Source of the DNA: Tunturiibacter gelidiferens
GTDB lineage: Bacteria > Acidobacteriota > Terriglobia > Terriglobales > Acidobacteriaceae
Length of the DNA: 64,000 nucleotides
Assembly (NCBI RefSeq): GCF_014201335.1
Contig: NZ_JACHEB010000003.1
Coordinates: forward strand, 248,001-312,000
Reading direction: 5' to 3'
The stretch's first letter is position 1. Each line of letters opens with the position of its first letter. Shown piece after piece: positions 18,883 through 26,594 of this stretch. Under the pieces are notes generated by a model. That model was not told where the DNA came from and did not search any database. It saw only the letters and a program-made list of their open reading frames with translations. A program made the position numbers and the translations under genes.

Positions 18883-21075
18883 CTACTGCGCAGACGCAAT
18901 CTTGATCTGCGCCAGCACCGGAACCCAGCCCGACTCAATATTCGGGTTGGGACTCGTGGCACTGTTGTAGAACTTGATCGTATTGTTTCCCCCGTTCAAC
19001 TGCACATCTACCGCGAGCTCCTGGTAAGTGGTGTAGTTGACCGTATTGTCGAAGAACACCTGCTGCGCCGTTCCGCCATTGACGCTGACCTGCGCGGACC
19101 GGAACACTGCACCAGCCTCCGGGCCGGAGTAGACCTCGCCGTTGGAATATTCAATTAACATGCGATATGTTCCGCTAAACGGTACATTCACGCCATTGAA
19201 CTGCACATAGTTCGCCGATCCCTGGCCGACAAATCCAACATCCGTGCCACCCGGCGCATTGCTATTGTTCTCGCGCACCGCTGTTCCGCCTAACGTGTTG
19301 TTGCTCGCTGCCGCCTCATACGTTGTCACGGTTCCAGTCGTGGAAGTTACATTGATGTAATCCAGCTGCACTCCGGTGCTCGACGAGTTTGAGCCATAGG
19401 CAATGCGGTTGATTCCCTTGATTAGATACAGCGTCACCATCTTGTCTGTCCAGCTATTAGCATTATTCGTACCGGGAAGGCTTACCGTCTCCAACTGCGG
19501 CCCATTCACATACAGGTTCAGGCTGGTGTTGCCACTGGGTGAGGAATAGCGAATGTCCACGTTGTAGAAGCCCGCATTCGGCGCTTGCACATCGAACTCC
19601 GTCACGGCCCCGTTATTGTTGACATACCCCTGAACAAAATAGGTGCCGGAGTAACCTGTGTTGCTGCCATAAGTAACTGTTGCCGGCCCAAATAGGTCGG
19701 CATACTCTGCCTCATACTTTGTGGTGCTGCTTACGTTCGAGGTACTCTTTGCCGGTGTCGCAATCAGATAATACGCTGAGGTCGACTTCGTATTTGCCAC
19801 GGAGACCGCAGTATTTCCGCTCGACTCCGTGTAATCACCCTCCTGAATGTAATAAGGACCCGTTGTCGGCGCTCCGCCATCGCCCGTGCTGTCAACGCCC
19901 CACACCGTTACGTGGACTTTGCCGTTCAAATACGACTGCGAAGCAAGTCCCTGCAGCGCGACGTTGATGGTACCCGATCCGCCCCCGAAGATGACCTTCA
20001 CCTGGTGTGCATTACCGTCCAGCGTCGCTACTCCCTGAAGTCCCATGGACGTCGTACTGGGTGGCGTCACCGTCAGCGTGTTGCCCAGCATTCCTCCATA
20101 CCACTTGTAAAGCCACCATGCGCCGGTGGGCACATTCGGCTGCTGGGCGGCGCCAAGATAATCCAACGAGCCCGCAGTGACCCAAAACGCCAGGCACCCG
20201 TAGACTTTGCTGTTTTCAAAGCGTGCGATGTACTGCACCAGGTCGCCCGGTACGCCAAGCTCCGTGGCTTGCGCATATTCATTGATCACGATCGGAATTG
20301 GGGAGATCCCGAGGTCGCTCTCAATCGAGCGATAGTCGTTGTAGTCGGTATACCAGTTTGTGTAGGTGGCGCTGGTCAACTCATGCCAGGTCACCTGGGT
20401 CGGGAGCGCATTGTGCGCTTTGGCGTATGTCATAAAACTGCGGTATGAGTTGCTGTCGTAAAGGAAAAAGTTTGGGCCGGCAATCTTGGCCGACGGATTA
20501 ATTGCGTGGATCGCATTGAAGATCGTGACCCAGTCGCTCTCCAGTCCCGATAAATTAGTAATACCGGTTCCATACTTGCCGTAGACCACACCGTCCGGTT
20601 CGTTGAATGGCACATAGATATAACTCTGAAAATTCGGGTCCGATTTCAGCCCATTTACGATGCCCTGCACCGTGCTGGTATAGCTGGCAATGCCGGGGTT
20701 CGGATAAAAGGTGGAGAAGTAATCCTGCAGATAGATCTGAGTCCCCTTTCCTCCCGAGCTCAAGAAGGAGGGAATTGTCTTGCTCACATCTCCGCCGGCA
20801 TGCTGCTGGCCATTGGGTGGTTTGCCCGCGTCATACTGCGGCTTGGTGGGAGCCATTAGGTTCTGGCTTGCCAACCCATCTTCGGCCTGCCCATAGAGCC
20901 AACCCGAAGCGCCATGAAGGATGGTACCGGCGTTGGAATTTACATTGACGGTAAGTGTGGTCTGCGCGTCAGCACGGAGTGAAACCGCCAGCGGCAACAA
21001 CATAAGCAGGCAACCGGACACCATGGCTCGCGGGCCATGCGCAAAACGGCGCGTTGGAAAAGCGGATACAAACAT
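18883..21075 (-). CDS. Secreted clan GH-A hydrolase (GH39/GH5-like) with two CBM35/CBM6-like modules
   Basis: 730 residues from the ATG at 21075, which follows AGGAGAG; the signal peptide region runs to about residue 38 (MLLPLAVSLRADAQ). The catalytic part (about 40-440) is a TIM barrel. A likely acid/base Glu lies in YVPFNEPDG (near 158), the usual NEP motif of clan GH-A, and a likely nucleophile Glu in PIVINEYA (near 262). A Ser/Thr-rich linker leads to two carbohydrate-binding modules that each open with an EAE/EAA motif: YEAEYADLFGPATV (near 452) and YEAAASNNTLGGTAV (near 583). This is the CBM6/CBM35 type. Beta-xylosidase or another beta-glycosidase activity is plausible; specificity is unknown. 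Confidence 0.8.
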   Translation of the reverse strand: MFVSAFPTRRFAHGPRAMVSGCLLMLLPLAVSLRADAQTTLTVNVNSNAGTILHGASGWLYGQAEDGLASQNLMAPTKPQYDAGKPPNGQQHAGGDVSKTIPSFLSSGGKGTQIYLQDYFSTFYPNPGIASYTSTVQGIVNGLKSDPNFQSYIYVPFNEPDGVVYGKYGTGITNLSGLESDWVTIFNAIHAINPSAKIAGPNFFLYDSNSYRSFMTYAKAHNALPTQVTWHELTSATYTNWYTDYNDYRSIESDLGISPIPIVINEYAQATELGVPGDLVQYIARFENSKVYGCLAFWVTAGSLDYLGAAQQPNVPTGAWWLYKWYGGMLGNTLTVTPPSTTSMGLQGVATLDGNAHQVKVIFGGGSGTINVALQGLASQSYLNGKVHVTVWGVDSTGDGGAPTTGPYYIQEGDYTESSGNTAVSVANTKSTSAYYLIATPAKSTSNVSSTTKYEAEYADLFGPATVTYGSNTGYSGTYFVQGYVNNNGAVTEFDVQAPNAGFYNVDIRYSSPSGNTSLNLYVNGPQLETVSLPGTNNANSWTDKMVTLYLIKGINRIAYGSNSSSTGVQLDYINVTSTTGTVTTYEAAASNNTLGGTAVRENNSNAPGGTDVGFVGQGSANYVQFNGVNVPFSGTYRMLIEYSNGEVYSGPEAGAVFRSAQVSVNGGTAQQVFFDNTVNYTTYQELAVDVQLNGGNNTIKFYNSATSPNPNIESGWVPVLAQIKIASAQ

Positions 21076-21278
21076 ATGTGACTCTCCTGAATTAAGGTTT
21101 TTAGCGATCAATATCGTGCACGTTGGGGCTAAGCCTGCCAACCCGCAAACGCTGCATCAAAAAGCGGGGCAAGTTTGCTTGTCGAATCCGTCAGTTGGCG
21201 TCGGGAGAAAAGCATGACAGCGAATGGCAAAAGTTTATACGTTAACTGTAAGGTTTACGCCAGACCTATTTACATGCA

Positions 21279-21289
21279 AAGTAATACTT
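21279..21289. promoter_or_regulatory. Small palindrome upstream of the clan-A hydrolase
   Basis: AAGTA-A-TACTT, about 200 bases upstream of the start at 21075. A nearby stretch (21230-21260) contains GTTAACTGTAAGGTTTAC. Both resemble the GTAA/TTAC-rich operator-like sites elsewhere in this window. The remaining intergenic DNA (21076-21347) holds no gene. Confidence 0.3.
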
Positions 21290-21349
21290 CTGTCAAGCAA
21301 CTATTTGTTAGCCGAAGTTACCTATAAATAAAAATCGCATCTGATGGTT

Positions 21350-21815
21350 AAGGGCGGATGCTTGAGGAAGGGAAACTGCTTGCGATCGGGATCTCATTCG
21401 CCAACCAGGCGCTCGCCTTTGGCGTTCTCGACGAAGAGCTTGGGGTGGTCGCAGTTGAAGGGATCATCGCGGTAGTGAAGCCTATCGACTCGTCGCTGCG
21501 CGACCAGTGGAAGGCGGGCTCGAGGACGATCTCTTCGGAGGGTTCGCACACGGATTTAAAGAAACCTGCGGCGGACTTAGAGTGCGAAAGATGTCCATGA
21601 CGCCGTGGTAGCAGATGTGGTCGCCGGAGCCGCAGTTGTCGTAGATGTTGTAGTCGAAGGCGGCACCAGCGTATTGGGGGGTGGAGGCGAGGGTGTCGTG
21701 GACGCGGGCATGGCGGACGACAAACTCTTGCAGGCGCTCTTTGCTATCGATGGTTTTGGTGGGGAAGGTGTGGCCGACGAACTCTGAATTTAGGTAGAGG
21801 GGATGGTGGGTCCGC
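21350..21815 (-). pseudogene. 3'-terminal relic of a GH2 beta-galactosidase-like gene
   Basis: The minus strand reads NSEFVGHTFPTKTIDSKERL, then HARVHDTLASTPQYAGAAFD and YHGVMDIFR. This corresponds to the barrel end of acidobacterial GH2 enzymes (compare their WCGFDY and DVFRIPK region). The frame then changes to KSAAGFFKSVCEPSEEIVLE, PAFHWSRSDESIGF, and again to CDHPKLFVENAKGERLVGE followed by a TGA. At least two frameshifts and a nonsense codon are present, and the N-terminal two thirds of the gene are absent. It lies in the same orientation as, and directly against, the ASPIC/UnbV fragment, so a deletion may have fused two genes. Confidence 0.7.
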
Positions 21816-21819
21816 GATT

Positions 21820-22134
21820 TTGACAAAGATGATATCTAAAAGCCCGTCGTTGTCGTAGTCGAGAAGGGCGACTCCTGATCCCATTGTTTCAAGAAGATGT
21901 TTCTTCGAGGCGTGCGATGCTTGTCCTACTAAAGCAACGTGGCTCTTGCTCCTAATATCGATAAAGCGGGCCCGGTTTGGAAGCTTGCGGCGGGGTCGAA
22001 GAATCGTTCGACTTTGAATTCGTTGCCAGTTGCGTCTCCGCGAAAGCGGTGGCGGTCAGTATTAAAAAGCAAAAATTCAGTAGGCCACCTACGAGAATGC
22101 GGACAAGTGAATGGCAAGAACATCTGTTACGCAT
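21820..22134 (-). pseudogene. 5'-terminal relic of an FG-GAP/ASPIC-UnbV (CRTAC1-like) secreted protein
   Basis: From the ATG at 22134 a signal peptide is visible (SLVRILVGGLLNFCFLILTA, then TAFAETQ), but the frame stops after GPLYRY. In another frame the typical FG-GAP opening follows: LLETMGSGVALLDYDNDGLL, then DIIFVKIADP. This is the conserved start of CRTAC1-like proteins (ETMGSGVAxxDYDNDGxLD). Everything after it is missing and the sequence runs into the GH2 relic. An intact member of the family lies at 48010-51897. Confidence 0.75.
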
Positions 22135-22135
22135 T

Positions 22136-22154
22136 GTCACCTTATCAAGGTGAC
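22136..22154. other. Perfect hairpin in front of the ASPIC/UnbV relic
   Basis: GTCACCTT-ATC-AAGGTGAC, an 8-base perfect stem with a 3-base loop, lies around the start of the dead gene. It could have been an operator, or a terminator for the GH95 gene that ends 112 bases away at 22267. No U-run is seen. Confidence 0.4.
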
Positions 22155-22266
22155 GACTAAATATAGAGATTAGTTGTCGATTGCACCTTGTAGCTGTGCC
22201 GTCAGAGCACAGTCGATTTTTTCATGCATTGAATGTCGGCATTCCCCTCGACTGCCATTGCTGCTT

Positions 22267-24954
22267 CTATGTTTGTTCAAACTCAATTCGATATAGTTGA
22301 CCCTGTTCCACACCAACGGAGAATGTCTGAGGATCAGCACCAGGCAGATGTTTCTGCGGACTACCTGCAGCGTTCGAAATGTGCATAAACCTCCTGCCCT
22401 TAGGAACGCGAAATGTATGTCGTCCTGTTCGTAAGGCAAGTACCTGAGCAGACATTAGCCCATCTTTGTCCCAAGCGACGCCAATTTCCAGCCCCCCGCG
22501 AGCGCAGAGACCCTGAACGGACCCTTCTTGCCAAGCTGTGGGGAGCGCGGGCAGCAGTGCAATCTCATTTTCGTGGCTTTGTAGCAGCATTTCGGCAATA
22601 CCTGCTGTGGCTCCGAAGTTTCCGTCAATCTGGAAGATACTCCCATGTCGTTCCGGATGTGTGTCAAAGAGATTGGCGCCAGTACTGTGCTCGATCAGTA
22701 ACTTCAGTGAATCCCACGCCATGTCGCCATCCAAAAGCCGGGCCCACAGCCCGATGGCCCAGGCACGGCTCCAGCCTGTGTAAGCGCCCCCGTTTGCCAG
22801 TCGTCGCTCCAGCGACTTCCTCGCAGCAGCCCAAAGCTCGGGTCTACTATGCGATGTGATCTCCCACCCTGGGTAGACCGGGTAAAGATGAGACATGTGT
22901 CGTTGGCCAGGCTGGTTCTCATCGAAGTCCTTGTACCACTCCTGTAGTTGGCCGTACTTGCCGATCTGGTAGGGAGGTAGTCGCTTTATCGTTGTTTGTA
23001 GGTTCGCTGCAAACTCATGATCTATGCCAAGATCAGTCGACGCGGATACTACGTTGCTGAACAACTCACGGATCAGTGCGATGTCCATCGTGCAGCCCGC
23101 GCTGGCGTTGGCAGGAACTCCATTTGGCGCGAAGAAACTATTCTCGGTCGAAAACGAAGGGCACGTCGTCAACTGTCCTTTGTTGTCCTCGACAAGCCAA
23201 CTTAGACAAAACTCCGCTGCACCTTTCATCACGGGATATGCGGTCTCCTGTAGATATTTTTTGTCGACCGTAAAGCGATAGTGCTCCCAGAGGTGCTGAC
23301 ATAGCCAAGGCCCGCTCATACTGAAGTTTGCCCATGTAGGATCGGCGAAGATTGTTCCCATTCCTACCGGTGCGGATTGCCGCCAGAGGTCGATGTTGTG
23401 GTGCGATACCCATCCCTTCGCGCCGTAGTTAACCTCTGCCGTGATGGCTCCGTTTTTACTCAGATCCGTCACCATATTGAAGAGTGGCATGTGGCATTCA
23501 GACAGATTAGTCGTTTGTGCATGCCAGTAGTTCATCTGCACATTGATGTTTGAGGTCCAGTTCGAACTCCATGGTGGACGAATCTCCGCATTCCAGATGC
23601 CCTGTAAGTTTGCGGGCTGAGTTCCGGGCCTCGAACTCGTGATAAGGAGGTAACGTCCAAAATTGAAGTAAAGCGCTAACAGCGATGGATCTGGATTGTT
23701 CGTCATCCCCGACACACGCTTGTCCGTCGGCAGACGAGGTGAGTTCTTCTCGTCTCCTAGATCCAGCCTCACCCGTCGAAAAAGCGTTTGATGATCGACA
23801 ATATTGGCAGCGTGAAGTCGTTCATAGGGAACCTGCTGCGCTGCCTTTACATGCTTTACCGCGGAGCTTAGGACTTCAGGCAAAGGACGGTCCGGAGCTA
23901 CTGCATAGCTCTTGTAGCCCGTTGCCATCCCCACCAAAAGCACGGCAGCACTCGCACCGTGGATCGCCAAACTCCCATCGGATTCCCTGGTGATCTTACC
24001 GTCCGTGACGCTCAAATCGAGCACAGCAGCGAAGTGCATCCCTTTGCCTTCGACGTCGCTGTACTGGATCGGGTTTTCGGCGAGATCGTCGGATGCAACT
24101 TGCGCCGCTGCTTCCTCGACGTTCATCTTCTGCTTTGGCCTTGGGGGATGCACGCCTCCTGCATGCCCTGCGGCGCCCGGAGGGGCAGATATCGAGGGAG
24201 GGATCCATCTCTGCGCCGATGCAGTCTCAGGAGTGAATAAATAATTGGGGGCTGATTCGCTGGGAGCTTTGCCCGTCAAATGAATTCCATTCGCACCGGC
24301 TCCCTTGACCTCTGACTTCAATTGGCTGGCCAAGCGTATTTTACAGTTGAGTTGCCCAGGCTGGCTGGACGAAAGCTTGACTGCCACCACTTGGTTTGGC
24401 ATCGACGCGAAGACTTCGCGAGTGAAGATAGTACCCCCGACCTCATACATGACCGTTGCCGTGGCAGTGTCAAGATTCAATTCGCGCCGATAATTTCCCA
24501 CCGTATTCCGATGCTCGAAGTCGATCAGCAGATCGCCCACCGGCTGGTATGCCTGGTTGTAAGGCCCTTGCATTTTACGACATTCGTGGTCAGCCCCCTG
24601 ATAGTCCTTCTGCTCGAGGATCAGCTTTCGTATCACGGGCAAATGGTTCTTCGCGTCGGGATTGTTCCAGTCGCTTGGACCACCGGACCACAGTGTGTCC
24701 TCATTTAGGGCGATGCGCTCCTGCAGCACGGTGCCAAATACCATGGCGCCAATTCTTCCATTGCCGACTGGCAGCGCGGCTGCCCACTCAGAGGCGGGAC
24801 TCTCGAACCAGATCGACACATCTTTGGCCTCAGGTTTCAGCATCGGCGATGAAGAGTGCTGAGTCTGAGCCGACGCACTACGTGTAATTTGAGTGGAAGC
24901 CAATGCTGAGCTGAGTAGCGCAATGAAGCGCCGTCGCGATGTTTCGAAGTCCAT
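22267..24954 (-). CDS. GH95 alpha-L-fucosidase, Tat-exported
   Basis: 895 residues. The N-terminus TSRRRFIALLSSALAS is a twin-arginine signal, so the enzyme is exported folded. The N-terminal beta-sandwich begins with WAAALPVGNGRIGAMVFG and ALNEDTLWSGGP, both hallmarks of GH95. The (alpha/alpha)6 barrel carries NINVQMNYWH (near 471), whose two Asn match the activating residues of bifidobacterial AfcA. The general acid Glu lies in SFSTENSF (near 600) and the catalytic Asp in DGNFGATAGIAEML (near 773). GH95 enzymes invert configuration and usually remove fucose alpha-1,2-linked to galactose, as found in xyloglucan and mucin-type glycans. The gene is divergent from the GH27-like gene at 25125 and shares its 170-base promoter region. 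Confidence 0.93.
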   Translation of the reverse strand: MDFETSRRRFIALLSSALASTQITRSASAQTQHSSSPMLKPEAKDVSIWFESPASEWAAALPVGNGRIGAMVFGTVLQERIALNEDTLWSGGPSDWNNPDAKNHLPVIRKLILEQKDYQGADHECRKMQGPYNQAYQPVGDLLIDFEHRNTVGNYRRELNLDTATATVMYEVGGTIFTREVFASMPNQVVAVKLSSSQPGQLNCKIRLASQLKSEVKGAGANGIHLTGKAPSESAPNYLFTPETASAQRWIPPSISAPPGAAGHAGGVHPPRPKQKMNVEEAAAQVASDDLAENPIQYSDVEGKGMHFAAVLDLSVTDGKITRESDGSLAIHGASAAVLLVGMATGYKSYAVAPDRPLPEVLSSAVKHVKAAQQVPYERLHAANIVDHQTLFRRVRLDLGDEKNSPRLPTDKRVSGMTNNPDPSLLALYFNFGRYLLITSSRPGTQPANLQGIWNAEIRPPWSSNWTSNINVQMNYWHAQTTNLSECHMPLFNMVTDLSKNGAITAEVNYGAKGWVSHHNIDLWRQSAPVGMGTIFADPTWANFSMSGPWLCQHLWEHYRFTVDKKYLQETAYPVMKGAAEFCLSWLVEDNKGQLTTCPSFSTENSFFAPNGVPANASAGCTMDIALIRELFSNVVSASTDLGIDHEFAANLQTTIKRLPPYQIGKYGQLQEWYKDFDENQPGQRHMSHLYPVYPGWEITSHSRPELWAAARKSLERRLANGGAYTGWSRAWAIGLWARLLDGDMAWDSLKLLIEHSTGANLFDTHPERHGSIFQIDGNFGATAGIAEMLLQSHENEIALLPALPTAWQEGSVQGLCARGGLEIGVAWDKDGLMSAQVLALRTGRHTFRVPKGRRFMHISNAAGSPQKHLPGADPQTFSVGVEQGQLYRIEFEQT

Positions 24955-25055
24955 GCTAACCCCGGGGTCTAGGAACGCTGGGATACGTGGTAACTGTCGT
25001 TATAGAGGGCTCCAGCTTGACAAGCACCGAACGCATCAATTATTCGTCATAAGCA

Positions 25056-25071
25056 AAGTAAACGATTACTT
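25056..25071. promoter_or_regulatory. Operator-like palindrome in the divergent GH95/GH27-like promoter
   Basis: AAGTAA-ACGA-TTACTT is a perfect 6-4-6 palindrome about 100 bases upstream of the GH95 start and 54 bases upstream of the GH27-like start. It shares CGATTACTT with the palindrome at 41516-41535 in front of the GH2 beta-galactosidase, which suggests a common LacI-type regulator. Confidence 0.5.
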
Positions 25072-25124
25072 ATACGATTTGCAATCTTTCTCAATTCTTT
25101 TAGCGACCGAAGAAGGGCCTCCGA

Positions 25125-26486
25125 ATGAATCTTTCTCTACGTACTGTTTCCTGCAGCGTCCTTGCTCTGAGCGTCTACACTTCGACGGCATTCTGCAGTC
25201 CAGTTGCCTCTCCCAGCAAGATGCTTGCTCCAACACCTCCCATGGGCTGGAACAGTTGGGACTCGTTCGGTCCTACCGTACGGGAAGATGAGGTTAGAGC
25301 CAACGCTGACGCCATGGCCGCAAAGCTCGCCAAGTTCGGCTGGCAATACGTGATTGTTGATATCGAGTGGTATCAGCCAAAAGCCAGATCTCATGGTTAC
25401 ATCCCACGCGGGGAAGTCACAATGGATCAATATGGGCGCTTCGTCCCGTCGCCAAATCGATTTCCATCTGCGGCAAACGATGCAGGCTTTAAGTCGTTGG
25501 CCGACTATGTCCACAGCAAGGGATTGAAGTTTGGCATTCACATCATGCGCGGAATTCCCCGCGAGGCTGTCGACAAGAACCTTCCCATCAAAGGCACGAA
25601 ATTCCATGCTGCCGATGTGGCTGACAAGGTCAATGTTTGCAAGTGGAAGGACATGGAAGACACCTACGGCGTCGATATGTCCAAGCCCGGCGCGCAGGCT
25701 TATTACGACTCCATCGCAGAACTCTATGCATCATGGGGAGTGGACTACGTAAAAGCGGATGACATGAGCAGGCCCTACCGTGGCTCCGAGATCCATGCAC
25801 TCAGCGTAGCACTTCGTAAGACGGGCCGGCCCATCGTCCTTAGTCTATCGCCAGGACCCGCTCCAGTTGACAAGTATGAAGATCTCAAGGAAAACGCCCA
25901 GCTTTGGCGCATCTCCAACGACTTCTGGGACCGATGGGTCGATGTTAAAAAGCAGTTCGAACTGATGAAGAACTGGGAGGGCAAGGTGCATCCCAATGGC
26001 TGGCCTGATGCCGATATGCTTCCTCTTGGCCATATCGGTATTCGTGCAGAGCGCGGTGACGATAGGCCGAGTCTGCTCACCCACGACGAACAGTACACCC
26101 TGATGTCGCTGTGGTCGATCTTCCGCTCTCCGCTTATGTTGGGGGGAGATATCCCATCAAGCGATCCTTTCACGATTGAGATCCTCACAAATCCTGAAGT
26201 GCTGGACGTCAACCAGCACAGTGACAATGGGCGTCAGTCCTTTCGAGAAAACAGCACTGTGGCCTGGACGGCAGATGTTCCCAACTCCAAGTCCAAGTAT
26301 GTCGCAGTCTTCAATATTGGCGACACTGCGAAGGACATAGACCTTCCCTGGGCTTCTGTTGGAGTTACCGCCTCGAAGGCAACCGTACGCGATCTGTGGC
26401 TGCACACGAACACAAAAGATATCGCTAAGATTCATCTCTCTCTACGTCCCCACGCCAGCATGCTGTTCAAGGTCACGGCTCAGTAA
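25125..26486 (+). CDS. Secreted GH27-like alpha-galactosidase
   Basis: 453 residues with a signal peptide (VSCSVLALSVYTSTAFCS) and GAAGGG upstream of the ATG. It opens with the GH27 signature TPPMGWNSWDSFG. The barrel has DIEWYQPKA where classical enzymes have DDCW, the nucleophile Asp in DYVKADDMS (near 208), and the acid/base Asp in LWRISNDFWDRW (near 264). NGWPDADMLPLGHIG and a C-terminal beta domain follow. Compared with the frameshifted GH27 at 9002-10485, the substrate-side residues differ (KADDMS against KYDWC, WRISND against WRTTGD). The specificity may therefore be a different alpha- or beta-linked sugar (GH27 also contains beta-L-arabinopyranosidases). It is followed after 108 bases by the divergent GH95 paralogue. 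Confidence 0.85.
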   Translation: MNLSLRTVSCSVLALSVYTSTAFCSPVASPSKMLAPTPPMGWNSWDSFGPTVREDEVRANADAMAAKLAKFGWQYVIVDIEWYQPKARSHGYIPRGEVTMDQYGRFVPSPNRFPSAANDAGFKSLADYVHSKGLKFGIHIMRGIPREAVDKNLPIKGTKFHAADVADKVNVCKWKDMEDTYGVDMSKPGAQAYYDSIAELYASWGVDYVKADDMSRPYRGSEIHALSVALRKTGRPIVLSLSPGPAPVDKYEDLKENAQLWRISNDFWDRWVDVKKQFELMKNWEGKVHPNGWPDADMLPLGHIGIRAERGDDRPSLLTHDEQYTLMSLWSIFRSPLMLGGDIPSSDPFTIEILTNPEVLDVNQHSDNGRQSFRENSTVAWTADVPNSKSKYVAVFNIGDTAKDIDLPWASVGVTASKATVRDLWLHTNTKDIAKIHLSLRPHASMLFKVTAQ

Positions 26487-26594
26487 CCTCATTTAATGAG
26501 CTATACCCTCGGTGTCTTGATGCTGGTGGGCAGATCTTTTAAAAGATCGAAGCATTGAGCTTCGAAACGTAAGCTCATCGAGGTTCATTACCAT

